In this document: piece by piece, positions 1-13,258 of the stretch
Position numbering within the stretch: position 1 is the stretch's first letter
How the letters are laid out: every line of letters starts with the position of its first letter
Assembly (NCBI GenBank): GCA_964017155.1
Contig: OZ024865.1
Location: 39,113,926 to 39,177,925, forward strand
Direction: 5' to 3'
DNA: 64,000 nt
Source of the DNA: Oasisia sp. SBJ-2009
Taxonomy: Eukaryota; Annelida; Polychaeta; Sabellida; Siboglinidae
The notes under the pieces: generated by a model
Seen by the model: only the letters and a program-made list of their open reading frames with translations
Databases searched by the model: none
Told to the model about the DNA's origin: nothing
Position numbers and translations under genes: made by a program

Positions 1-194
1 TATTTTTTATTACTGATTAAACTATGTACTTTCCGTACATGTTTGATCATCTGGCATGTTACTTTATTTTGTTATACAGGTTCTTAGAGGTCCCTTTCAG
101 GCTTTTATAATTAGGCATTCCTACCTCTTGTGCCAGCTCCACCTGGCCAGCTCTATCTTTAACATTGTGTTGAGACTGTGCACATGCGTCTGGA
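1..194. other. Unassigned left edge
   Basis: AT-rich sequence without a recognisable gene or repeat. Open frames here run into the inverted-repeat element that follows and look spurious. If the gene proposed at 1005-1127 (-) is real, its downstream exons would lie in or beyond this edge. Confidence 0.4.
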
Positions 195-860
195 CTGAAG
201 GTGATGGTAATCCAGTTAACTGGTCTAAATTATTAGGGCCTTTTCAAAACATTTTTATCACCATTTTCGATATGTATGTGTTCAGAATGTCATTCTACAT
301 CATTTCCAGTATAAAGAAGTCACATCTATTAATGTTTTAATTGTGGTTTAGAGCAATTTAATGCTGTTCAGTTGACGTAAATAAGCGATGTCACAAGGAA
401 GTAGCAGTTAGCGGTACCTCAGACGCGTCATGACCGCAAAGGCGATGTCTTGCGATTTGCGAATATGTCCCTAAAACTAAGGTTACATCATTAATTTGTA
501 TTCTATATAATGCAGATTTATTTGTTTTAGGTTAAAATTTCTAAAAAAATTGCTAATTGTTTTTATTTCGCCTTCGCAATGCACACGCAAGACATCGCCT
601 TTTCGGCTCTGATGCGTCTAGCATGCGCCAACAGCTCGCGCCCTGTGACATCGGCTTATTTACGTCAACTCGATGGCATTAAATTGATCTAAAACACAAT
701 ATTAAAAAATAATATCTTACTTCTTAGTGCCAGAAATGATGTAGAATGATATTCCGAACATGAAAAAGTCCATAAAACCGTTTTAAAGACCCTGAATCCT
801 ATTCCTAATACTTAGTAATAATTTAGGCCAGTTAACAAGAAGATTAGCCAGATCCCTTTA
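195..860. mobile_element. Foldback/MITE element, copy 1 (full length)
   Basis: The left end (CCAGTTAACTGGTCTAAAT, from 212) recurs inverted at the right end (rc GTTAACTGGCCTAAATTA, near 820-838). The inner parts also pair: the arms carrying 'aatgtcattctacatcattt' and 'gcgatgtcttgcg' appear in both orientations. The arms are roughly 270 nt with mismatches, so the single strand could fold almost end to end. No transposase is present, so it is non-autonomous. A second, internally deleted copy lies at 5832-6207 in an ANAPC7 intron. Confidence 0.8.
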
Positions 861-1004
861 CTTTATCACAATAAACAACCAACCAACGACTTGTCAAATC
901 TGCGCATAGGCCATAGTCCTCATCACCCGAATCCAAACAGTAAGCCGTCATTAAACAGAGTGTGTCCGCATGTTCACTTATTATCGCTCACATATATCAC
1001 TAAC

Positions 1005-1127
1005 CGGGCTCTTCTCCGTTGCCAACGCTACAGCTTTCGATCGAAACTTTCCCTTCACGAGCCATCCTATGCACAGTCCACATCCCAAACCTACTGCAAA
1101 CCCAAATAAAGTACCGGCTTCTAACAT
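1005..1127 (-). CDS. Possible first coding exon of a PTRH2-like (Bit1) protein
   Basis: An ATG at 1127 opens a frame encoding an acidic start, one hydrophobic segment (TLFGFAVGLGCGLCIGW) and a basic flank (KGKFRSK). This resembles the N-terminal membrane anchor of peptidyl-tRNA hydrolase 2, which has a TLGLAVGVACGMCLGW-type segment. An in-frame stop lies upstream at 1197-1199 with no intervening ATG, which supports this start. A GTTAGT donor after residue 41 (exon end 1005) would remove the stop at 981. The catalytic domain is not visible and would lie left of the window. The start codon is 168 bp from the ANAPC7 start, head-to-head. Seen: the ORF and hydrophobic segment. Inferred: the identity. 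A chance ORF is possible. Confidence 0.35.
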
Positions 1128-1295
1128 CTTTGGACTGGCATTCGGCGTTTTCTCTGTCGCCAGCTTTCTGTCGTGGAGGCTCGCAAGTGCTGCCACTTAA
1201 CGGCGCATGGGTAATTGAGGCTGAGATTCGCGCTTTTCTACTCGTCTTTTCAAGATAATTCGTGATCAATTATTAGCTCCATCAATTCTGTTATC
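1128..1295. promoter_or_regulatory. Candidate bidirectional promoter / 5'UTRs
   Basis: A short interval between the ANAPC7 start codon and the divergent PTRH2-like start codon. It must hold at least part of the 5'UTRs if both transcripts start nearby. No TATA box at a convincing distance was seen. The call rests on gene arrangement only. Confidence 0.3.
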
Positions 1296-1361
1296 ATGAA
1301 TTTAGTTGAACAGATCAAGATTCTTCATGAATCCAGACTTTTCGTTGACGTAAAATTAGCG
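1296..1361 (+). CDS. ANAPC7: ANAPC7 exon 1 (start codon)
   Basis: Codes MNLVEQIK... through VDVKLA (22 codons, phase 0), followed by the donor GTAAAT. It aligns with the human APC7 start MNVIDHVRDM and continues directly into [11 protein letters not shown] of exon 2. Confidence 0.85.
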
Positions 1362-4300
1362 GTAAATACTTTATTTTATTAGTAATTGCATAATATGTAC
1401 TTGTTTGCATGCATTATCGCTCACCTGTATCGCTCTATCGTAAATATTGACTTGGAACGTCCCATGAACAATGCGCTTGGTGGCTCGTTTGGTTTAATTT
1501 TTTGTAGATAGTGAATTTAATTAACATAGAATGTATTAAGAATGCTTACATATAAAGAATTCCACTCTTGTAGTTGAGATTTGGAAGGAAACTATTTCCA
1601 TTTTTGTAATATGCCATTATCATTATGATTATGAGTGCCTCATTTTTATCAAGTTTTGTAATATTTAAATATTTCCTGCAGTTGGGCTTTGTCAGTTTAT
1701 GCCAGTTTCTACCAAGATGAACGGCTCATGCATGTTGTTAGTCGATGCAATTGTCCACTGCAAACTATCTTCACCTAGTTCTAGTTCTAGTTGTTTCCAG
1801 CACTCGGCAACGTTCTTTTAACTGACTAGTCTGTATATGTTGTGGTTACAACGTATGAACTTATGAGGTCTCATTTAACTAGTCAGCCTTTTTCAGAACA
1901 TCACGCCAAGCCGACCTTTCTATGCTGGCACTGAGGATGGTCACTGCCAGGGTGCTTGTCGTCCTCAGTGGTTCTTTTACGTCCCAAATTGAGACGGGAC
2001 CGACATTAACGTGATTCTCCGATTCACGAGGGATACACAGTCCCCAATGTTGAGAGCCAGATTTTTACATCACAACTGCCGGTACCGGGTATCGAACCCG
2101 TACCGCCGGCGGTAGAGGCGAGTGTGGTAACCACTACACCACCCGCGCTCTCTTAAAACCTACCCAGCAAACAACGATCCGTGATTTCACATGTTCTGTA
2201 AATGAATTTACGAGTTCAACTGGCTGAATTCACCGGATTCTGTGAACAAATTTGGTGTGTCGACACCATAAAATCAATGAGTTTTTCACGTGATGACACG
2301 TACCAGTGAAATCGTACCAGTTCTGACCCAGTACGACTCGTGTCAAACTCGTTCAAAACTCGTGACAACAGGCAGAACATGTGTATTCACGTGAATACAC
2401 AAGAAAACATGTACTGGTGGAGCGGTACCAATTATGAACCAGTATAACATGTGCCAACTGGTTCAGAAATGGTTCCTTGTTTGCTAGGACACCAGATCTA
2501 TGAATCTTGTTCACATGCTGGTGTCGTGATCTGGCTCAGGTTTGAACTTTTGGCAGGCAGAGTAGTCCCTTTGGTCGGTCGAAATATTTATGTTTCCCAT
2601 ACTGTGCTCCAAAATAAGTTAATTTCTCATAATACAACCATATCTTGCAGCCAAGATCAGTATGTTTTATAGTGCTGCAGCTATTTTAAGTTTATGAGTG
2701 TTTTGTATGTTTTTAGACGAGTATTGTTTTGACAATGTCTGAGCACAATGAAGAGCTCCTCACGCCTACCGTCAAGTACCAGATGTTGGCCTTCCAGGGG
2801 GAGGCGTTCTATGAGACGGGAGAATACCGCAGGGCAGAGGTAAGCAACACAAGTGTCGTAGCGCTGCCTAGATTAATTATAAGAGAACTATGAACACCTA
2901 ATATCAAACTCGCCAAGAGCAATCTTTATTTTATAATTGAAATAATAAATGTAATAAACTAACAGTAAAGTATAATTCAAATAAAAGTACAAATCACGCG
3001 CCACGTGGCTACGCACAAACTGTTTCCCTGAACCAACGTGTTCACAATCTCAGTCTCTCCAATCTCCTCGTGTCTTTCCCTCCCCTCGTATCCCAGTCCT
3101 CAGTGTCCTAGTATTTATACTTTCCCCAATGGCGGGAAACCTTCTGTCACGTGATCAGCTACGTCCTCTGGTGGGCATCCCCCCAACATGGAGGGCCCTG
3201 CCACTCCCTCTGGTGGGCATCTCCTCACCTTGGTGGCAGCTCTACCATATAAGTAAGCCACAGATGTAATAACTGGTAACACAAGCAGAGATGGCAAGAA
3301 TGATAAGTATGTTAAAAATCACATACCGCGAGAGAAAAACAAACATCAGGGTAAGACAATGGTCATAGACATAATTGACCAAGTCAGAAGATGACATCAC
3401 AAAATGCAAGATATAATGTTTTTCGCAGTATACATGTACTTGAGGTAAGTTGTCGATTATTTTTTCCTTTTCTTGCCGATGTATTATTAGATTTTCCCAG
3501 CATCGACCATTTTGTTTGACTGCTTCGTATCATCATCGTTTCCTGTCCGCAGTTCAGATCACTCAGCATTTTTAAACCATGTGTCTTCAATGATCTCCTT
3601 GTCTTATCATCTTGGCCACTATTTCTGGAATAAGTTTCTTAAGCACAAATTCATATGTAATGCTGTGAATCTTTGTGTGTGTGTTATGTGTCATATCTTA
3701 GACATTTGGCACAATCGACAAAAATAGTACTTAAGTTTAGTAGTGAAACTGTTTGCAGTGAAATAATATTCAGTTTGCAGTGGAATAATATTCAGTATGC
3801 TGTGGAATGGTACTTAGTTACATGTCACATGACTCACATTACTTGCAGGTTGTACTGGTGAAAGCGCTGCAGATGAGAAAGATGATCCACAAAGTGAAGG
3901 GGAAGTCACAAGCACTGGTGAGATACACAGCTTCACTGTGATGTAACAGAGTCGTATCTGGAATGTTACAATTTCAGCAAACTTCTAGCAGATTGTTGAC
4001 TGCAGGCCATTATATAGAATAACGTTTATTTTGTGGTAGACATGCGTGACACCAGTACCTGACCAATACCTGTAGGTGACAGCTCAAAACGTCCTACGTT
4101 TCTTCAAATGTTGCTCCAAAGCAAGTTAATTTATTACAATATAACCATATCTAGGAGCCATGAACAATATATTCAACATCGTCCTAAGAACTTGTTTTTT
4201 ACAGAACTGAGTTACGTCTCTCTGGGTGTCTCCAATTATTCTGGAGCTGACACATACACGTAATTCTGGGTACAAAGACGTTCTAGTTATGTGATGTTGA

Positions 4301-7300
4301 CAGGACATACCGACTGAGGTAGAGGTGAAGTATCTGCTCCATCTGTGCCACTGTCTGCGACAACAACACAAGGAGGCACTGTCAGTGGTAAGTAAAGGCA
4401 AGTTCTTATATAACACAGTATCCAGTCCTCAGGACCGTTCAAAGCGCTTTACACTTTACTTCCCTGACAGACCTGTTCACTCAGACACCATCTCGGCTTC
4501 TCTGCGAAGCATCCAGCCATATGCTACAATTAATGCACGAAGGCTGCTCGTACACATATCCACCACTGTCTATAGTCAGTTACTCATACAGCTGAGTGAA
4601 CTGGAGCAATGTAGAATTAAAAAACTTGCCCAAGGTTGTAACACCGCAGCACAGAATTCAAACCTGGTTCTCGTAGTCAGGAGTCCGAAGTTCTACCCCT
4701 GAGCGATTGCGCTCTAACTAAGTCAGATGCATTGCTCCAAACATCTACTGAAGACACATTTCTTTTGTATTGCATCTTAGTGTAATTCGACATGAACCTT
4801 TTTTTACTGATTTTTTTGTTACTCTTATCAATACATAATTATACACTTATCAATTGGCATTATTGTTACGTAATTATTATTATTTTAAAAAGTTTTAACA
4901 TATTCTAAATTGTTTATTACTAATAATAATTATACCTATGCCATCATTTATCAGTATAATTGTAATGTAATTATACACTACACACACACTGTAGATTGGG
5001 TATTATTATTTTTATGACTAATATGTTATTTATTTATTTAAAAGTGCTACGCTATTTAATACTATATTAATTTTAGTTATTTTTTATACCTATACTCTAT
5101 ATATATATTTTGTTTACATTTATTTTAAAAGATTTGTATTTGTCTTATTATATACATATATCTTTTTTATGTATTTTGTACGATTATCTGAATACTTACT
5201 GAAGCAAGCAGATCTTGACATTATATAATTCCTGTTTTATTAACCTAGCATTAAAAAGCCTTTGTAACTTCAATACAGTGCCTTCTGTCACTGTATCAGA
5301 ATGGAATTGTATTATAGAAACAAAATAATTTTGTATAAATTAATTTTGTATAAATGTTTTGTGTATGAAAACACCCTTAAATTACAGTGTATGTTAACAG
5401 ATCAAACTTAGTTATCAATGAGTCGCGTTGTATATATAAGGATTCAAGGTATGGATAACCTAAATTATTTGTCATTAGTGAAGATACTAGGTTTGGAGCG
5501 ATTTGTTGTTTACAGTTGGAGGGAGTGAGCTCGAAACAAAGAACAGCCAAGATCAACATGGCACTGGCTAAGCTGTACCAGCGAATGGGACAAGATCGCT
5601 CAGCCGTGACTGCCTTCAAGGAGGTGCTCAGGTCAGAGGTCAAGGCCAAGGTCACTCCCTCTGCCACTGTATTCTATAAAGCAAAGAATTCTGGGAAAAT
5701 ACATCATAGGAAATAGTTATTTTTATGGGCTTTTGGCATGACTGAAGTTTTTTCATTCTGTGTCTTGAATACACACTTTGGTTAGAGTGAATAACCACAT
5801 TGCGGAATGTTGGGATTTGGTTTTGCACACTTTTGTCAAAGTGTATGTGTTCGGAATGTCATTCTACATCATTTCTGGTACAAAGAAGTAAGATGTTATT
5901 TTTTAAATTGTATTTTAGATCAATTTAATGCCATTGAGTTGATGAAAACAAGCCGATGTCACAGGGCATGAGCAGGTAGCTCACACCAGATGCATCACAA
6001 CCGCAAAGGCGATGTCTTGCGATTTGCGAACATGTCCCCAAAACTAAGGCTACATAAAAAATTATTCCGTATACTGGCGATTTATTTTGTTTTATGATTA
6101 AATTTATAAACATATTGCTAATTATTTTTATTTTGACTTCACAAGACATCAAAAATTTCATAAAATCATTTTGAAAAGACCCTAATAATTTAGGACAATT
6201 AACTGGAACATTACCAGAATGGCCGGGACTCAGATGCAATCCACTTATTAGAACACCTGAGGAGGATAGGGAAATATGAAGATCGACCATTCTGTTGCAC
6301 CTTTGGCACTCATCCTATGGGACAGAGGTAAATAGATAGATAGATAGATAAGTACGCTGGGAATGATCAACCAAATAACTGAAATATCTCTAGACTCAAG
6401 GGTTAGTTAGTTACAGTATGTTTCCGCTTTTCAGACAGTGTCCAATGTCCCTGGAGGCTGCCAGGGGTTTGATGACCCTAGGAGTGAAGAGTGCGGAAGT
6501 GTCGGCCCTCATGATGGTCTGTCTACCAGGTGGCAGCACCAGTGAATGGTAAGGCGAACATTGTGCAGTTTGGTCTTCTTGCAGAGACACTGTCTGTTTG
6601 GTTATTTTTCCGAAAGACGCAGGAATTCTTAAACATGTTTAAAATAATGTCCACATCTTAAATACTACTTTTCCTAGCTTGACCAAAATTATTTGCAGTG
6701 TATCTAATATCCACGAAAAGAAGATGTAACAGTAACTTTAAATGTTAATCATTTTAATTTGTATTATTAATGTTCAAAACACAAGACAGTATTAAAAAAA
6801 GCTACACAAATAAAGGAGGAATCTTTACTAATTGACTGGATTCAAATAAATGTATTTTTAACAAGAAAATCAACCAAGTTAATTAGTGTTTCTAATAGTT
6901 TGCAATTCATCGTTGTTAAACTCACTGGTCTATAGTTCTCTGACTTATTTCTCAAACCTTTTTTAAATAATGGTACAATGTTGGCTTCTTTCCATTCTAT
7001 CGGAACTATTCCCTCCTCTAATGACAAAATGAACACTGTTGCAAGCGGTATGCTCATTTGTTCTATAATTTCCAATTGTAATTTGGGAGGAATCCCATCC
7101 ACTCCAGGTGATTTATTATCCTTCATATCTCTTAATTTTTTAACCCTCAAAATGGTAGCTATGAAAAGTTAACGAATGGAACAGATTATCAACTGATTGT
7201 GTAGGTACTAGTAGTGTTAATATATTTAAAAATAAAATCGACATATACCTAAGACGGGCGGGGTATACTTAGATAGATAGGTTGGAATCTTGATAAGCCA

Positions 7301-10300
7301 AAGATCTTCCTTGTCCACCTGCCATCTACAGTTGAATCTCTAGGTGGCAGTTTTGTTAAATCTGGTTAAATCTTGTTAAATGCCTGTGATTTCTGTCTCA
7401 TTGTGTTCCGTCCATTTTGTAGGCTGTGTACTTGGATCAAAGGGCAAGGGCTTGCTGCGTCGAGGGAGTTTGTTCCTGCCACACAGATGTTACGAGCGCT
7501 CGATGTCAAGGTGCGGATAAAAAATGTGTTTAAATGGAGGGTGCCAGCTCCTCTGCCCAGAATTGGCCGTGCAGTAATTGGTAATGGTGTTTAGATGTCT
7601 GTGGGAAAGTTAAACATCAAAGGGTATTGTGGTTAACTCTGCTCACCTCTGCATTATTGCCAATTAATTTTGTTGTGGAAATAATAATAATAATACAGTT
7701 TTTATATAGCGCTAATTCCCACATGGCGGATCGATGCGCTGCACAAGAAATATACTAAATGTATATTAATAAATAGAAATGTAAAATTTATATGAATTAA
7801 TATAAATCATATTAAAAATTTTTGTTTTAAGACGTACTAGTAAACCTTTGTATGTAAATTATCTAAATTTATTTAAAATAAATTAAACACTGCTTTTAAG
7901 GTGGATAATACTAAAACTTGGTATATAAATTATATAAATTAATATAAAGTTAAAACCTTTAGTAAAACTGTGTACGTAAAAATATATATATATATATATA
8001 AAAATATTTATATATGTCAATCTATAAATTAATCTAAAACATAAACACTGATTAAAACGTGTATGACACTAAAAAGAAATTCTAAAGCAATATCCATCAT
8101 TTCAAAACAAGTTGAATTAATTGAAATGTCTAATAAAAAGATATGTCTTTATAAACATTTTCTAAACATAGATAATGTATGTTTATTTATTTAGTAATGT
8201 ATATTTTGTGACTTTTAGCCACTGTTACGAAACAACGAAGACCTGCTACTAAGCATTGGGGAGGCGAGCTTCCAGAATGGGGATTATACTGAGGCTCAGG
8301 CGACATTACAAAGAGTGAGTCATGTGACCTCAGGATCAGTGAGGGTCAAACCAGGTTAAAGGTCAATTGGTAACTTTTCGCACTTACAATTGTTACAGTC
8401 AAGATTTTCTCCGGTTGATCAGGCTTTGCATTTGTATTCAAAGTTCCATTAACATTTGGAGTTCCCTGATAACATGACAGAGAGATATACATATACATAT
8501 ATACATAGTCTACATACATGCACACATGCACATACATACACACACATCCACACATACATACACAGATACATGCACACATGCATACACATGCACGCGCACA
8601 CGCGCACACGCACACGCACACACACACACACACACACACATCTATGTACATATTCACACATGTAATGATGCATATTTTAAGATAACTGATATAAACTAAT
8701 ACACAATACCCATGTTTTAACAGACAAAATCTCCCTCTGCAGGCCACAATGGGCCACACACAGATATTAAGCGTATGACATTAGCGCACACTTAACATTA
8801 CCATTCATTCATTCATTTCAAAATGTCTGAACACATGAAAACAATGTAACCCTGGTGGATACTTCTAGTCACCAGAGGGCACTGCCGTATAATGTCACTA
8901 GAAGTATCTACCAGGGTTACAACAATAAACTATGTTTCATCTTCTAACCAGCCTCTGTATCACTCTTCTTCCCGTGTCCAGGCTCACGCCCTTGACCCAC
9001 TCCTGCTGGAGAAGATGGACGTCTTGGCCTTCCTGTTGGCCCGAGAGAAGAAAATCAAAGAGCTAGAAAGGTTTGTGTAAACCTAGCGCATGGCTGCTTT
9101 TGCTTAATCAAGGATTCCAGTTCTACGCCGACCTCTCGTCTTTTATAACTTATAATGTACAATGTTGAGTGAAGAGATAAGTTTAGATTTCTGTTGAACA
9201 CAAACATTCCTCAAATACATATAATATATATATATATATATATAGGGAGAGAGAGAGAAGAGAGAGATGGGGAGAGAGGAGAGAGAGAGAGAGAGCAGAG
9301 AAAGAGACAGAGAAAGAGACAGAGAGAGACAGAGAGAGAGACAGACAGACAGAGACAGACAGACAGACAGAGAGAGACAGAGCGAGCGAGAGAGACTTTT
9401 ACATGCCCATGAAACAAAACATGACGGGCAAACAGAAGATATTTTGATACATATACATATCACCCATCCTCGCAAGTGAAGGGTCGAAACTACCCCTGGC
9501 CGATCGTCTCCGTAAAGTTGGGGAGTGAGCAGAGTCGAACTATACAATTATAGCAGTTGACTTCAGAAGTTACTACTGTGTCACCCATGGGAAAAGTGCA
9601 AATAACTACCTTATTTTGAACACGGATACCCGACTGGTGGGAATCCCAATACAGTTACCCATTCACAGCCAAAACATTGCTTGTAACACGAGCTGTGTGT
9701 GGCTGAAATCACCCAAAATTGTATTATATTGTGGAGGCCGACCACACTCCTCATGGGCGATTTCAAATGGGATATGCCAGGGGTAGAGAATAGCAAGGGT
9801 CCCAGGAATTGAAGTCACAGGAACATGGCACAAAATGTGCCATGTGACCACCATGTAACAATACTTTTCTTTTTGTTTGCTTATGTAGAATGTAATTTTG
9901 TTTGTTGCGAAATAACATTGATATGATTTTTATAGCTAGTAGCGATGTAATAAGCCACAGCGCCCCCTATGTGAATATGTAAACATAAATATAATAACAG
10001 CAAATATTATACAAATGAAGCCACTCTCTTAGGAGTCACCTAGTTACATTAATGACGGATGCTCTATAATATAAAATAGCAATAAGTCTGCTAACCCAGC
10101 AAACAAGGAACCATTTCTGAACCAGTTGGCATGGATCATACTGGTTCATAATTGGTACCGCTCCACCAGTACATGTTTTCATGTGTATTCACATGAATAC
10201 ACGTGTTCTGCCTGTTGTCACAAGTTTGACACGAGTCGTTCTGGGTCAGAACTGGTTCGGTTTCTCTGGTACATGTCATCACGTGAAAAACTCGTAATTT

Positions 10301-11776
10301 CACGGTAAACACACCAAATTTGTTCACAGAACCTGGTGAATTCACATGAATTGAGCCAGTTGAACTCGTGAATTCACTTTCAGAACATGTGAAATCACGG
10401 GTCCTTGTTTGCTGGGTAATGCTTATGACATGACATTTCACATGATAATGGTTTCAATGGCTATTCAAACCACAGTAACACATGAATGATAATTATCATG
10501 TGTTCGCTGTATCCAGCCTGGCCCTACAAATGATGTCTGTCTCTGAGGATGCGGCCCAGCCCTGGGTTGCCATGGGTTACCTGTGCCTGGATACCAAGAA
10601 GGCAACTAGGGCAGTCTACTTTGCCCAAAAGGTAAAGGTGAAAGGTTTCACGGCAAAATGTAACATATCCATAATGCTCAGCAAAATATTTTGGCAAAAT
10701 AAAAAAATCCTTTTTAATCCTGAGGCCAGAATCAGCAGAAATTATTATCCTGAAATATTTCCATAGACTAATAAGTCAGATGTTTGAAAATGCCACATAT
10801 GACATTGTGTTTTTCATTGGATGACATTTTTGTTTTTATGAAAATGACAGTATATGGAATTATTTTAGACAAAATTTAGTGAAAAAAATGAGGATGTGGG
10901 GGGTCACATGTAGGGTGACCTGTGGCAAAATAGCCCTACATTTGGGACTATTATAATTGTATATGTAGTATTTTAGGCAGCAGGTAGCCTGGTATTCAGA
11001 AACCATCTTTTACTTAATCATGTGGGCTTTTAACTAATTAACACGTAACAAGCTCTGTGAAATTTTGAAATGTGGGCTCTAGCAGCCTGAGGCCAGGAGA
11101 CTAGTATGTGCTCAATCATAAACCTGGCCTTGGGAGGCTGAGTCCATATTTCTTTCACTTAACTATTATGGTGTGCCAAATAAGGCACTGTTTTTTTCCT
11201 TTAATAAACAAAAGTCATAATTTGGCCTCTTTCATATCTACACTTGTGTCCGTGTTGTTCCTTGCATAAAAATGTTTTTCATATTGATTTTTTCTGGTTA
11301 TGTTGGCAGGCCCAGCGACTCGACACGACGTCTCTGATGGCCATCCTACTCAAGGGCATGGCTCTGCAGAAGTTGAATCGCCTCACAGATGCGGGGATGT
11401 ATTTCCGGGAAGCAATTCGCCTTGCCCCTCACCAGTATGAGGCCTATAAGGGTATGTTCACATTATCAGGGTCCGTATGGGGGCCTTGAAAGTCTTGAAA
11501 AGCCTTGAATTTGTTTAGACCAAATTCAAGCCTTGAAATCGTTGAATTTTACAAAGTAGTCTTGAATGTAATTGTGGTCAATAAAATATTGTTTTGACTC
11601 AATTGTTGTGACGAATAACAGCTGGAAAAGGAAAAGCCTATGCACAAAAATAACTGGTGCACATTGGGCAATCGGCATGTCATTGTGGTTGGCGCCATTG
11701 TTTTCTTAGTCTAGTTAAATATTTAATGTTAATTAAATTTACTGTGCTTACGTATGCCCTATTATATTTGGTAGGC

Positions 11777-11822
<46 letters not shown>

Positions 11823-13212
11823 TAACTAATTTCTATGCATAACGAATCAAATGAAATTACAACGATTTATATTATGACCAATGAAATTATTTCAAATGTG
11901 ACATGACTCAGTCCATATTAATATTCATGGAGTAATGATGTGCAAATTCATATTTGCTCCATCGGAGAAAGTCGGAGACGGTCATTATTTCCATACAAAC
12001 TCAATAAACAAAGTTATTATGTTTGTATTTATCATATTAACACAACAGTTAAGTTCTTTGGCACTATTAAATTTCCAAATACACTCTGTGAGATACAATG
12101 TGATCCATCTAAGAATTTGCCTTTCACAGTTTTTGTTATCTACGTTGGTTTTTCATATTAATTAAACTTAAAGGGAGGGTTCCAGCTCTTCTGTCCAGAA
12201 TTGGTAGAGCAGTAATTTGTAATGAGAAGTCTGCTGTCTAGAACGTGGGAAAGTTAGACATCAAAGGGTATTGTGGTTAACTCTGCTCACATAGCATAAC
12301 TGCCAATAAATTTTATTTTGAAACTGGATGTTTTGTTTACCATTTCAACTTGTTGCTGGTGGAACCTTTCAAATTGGGAACATTAAATGAAGTCATTCAA
12401 CACAAATTGGCCTTCAACGTGCATGTTGTAATCGTATGAATGTAATATAAAATGAAAACAATTAAACCTATGAACTGGCAACCTCGGGTTAAGTTTAAGA
12501 ATATTGTCCAGGTTTGGTTGACTGCCTCCAAGCCAACCGCCGGAACAGGGAAGCAATCGCCATCGCCGGACAGGCGTGTAAACAAGTTGGGATGAACCCT
12601 CGATCTTTTACGGTGAGTCAATGATAATGCTGTTCTCCTCTTGGCATCCTTGTCGTCAAAGGTGAGGTTGGCATTTTCTTCGTCTTTTCATTCCTCATTT
12701 TCTCTCACTGCGTTCTCTATCAACAGTCTCCAACTCCTTCTATATTTTGCTGTTGTTCTCCATTCTCCTCCCACTCTTTCCAGATCTCTCTTAATGCAGT
12801 CTTCCCATTCTCTGTCTTCCTCGCCTCCTTTTCCCCTCCCTTTTTCATTCCTATTCTTCCCACATGACCGAACCAGTTCAACTTACTCCTCAGCAATTTC
12901 TTCTTAAACTTTCTTTCACTCCAACCGCCACTCTCAGTTCCTCCATTCTCTTATAACGGTCAGTGGCTTTCCATCCAAACTGGTAAACAGAATTGTGTTT
13001 GCGGATGACAAGAACATTGTCTGTTCTGCTGAAGATAAACAATGTAAACAATATTTATCTAGCTATCTTAACCATGTACATTGCCTAAATCACATATGTG
13101 TAGAGTGCAACTAATTGTTTTCATTTAAAAAGATACACTGTTTCGATTTTCACAAATTTGTCACACATTTTGTCAAATTCCTCTGTCCGTTGTCATGCAA
13201 ATGAGTGTACGT

Positions 13213-13258
<46 letters not shown>

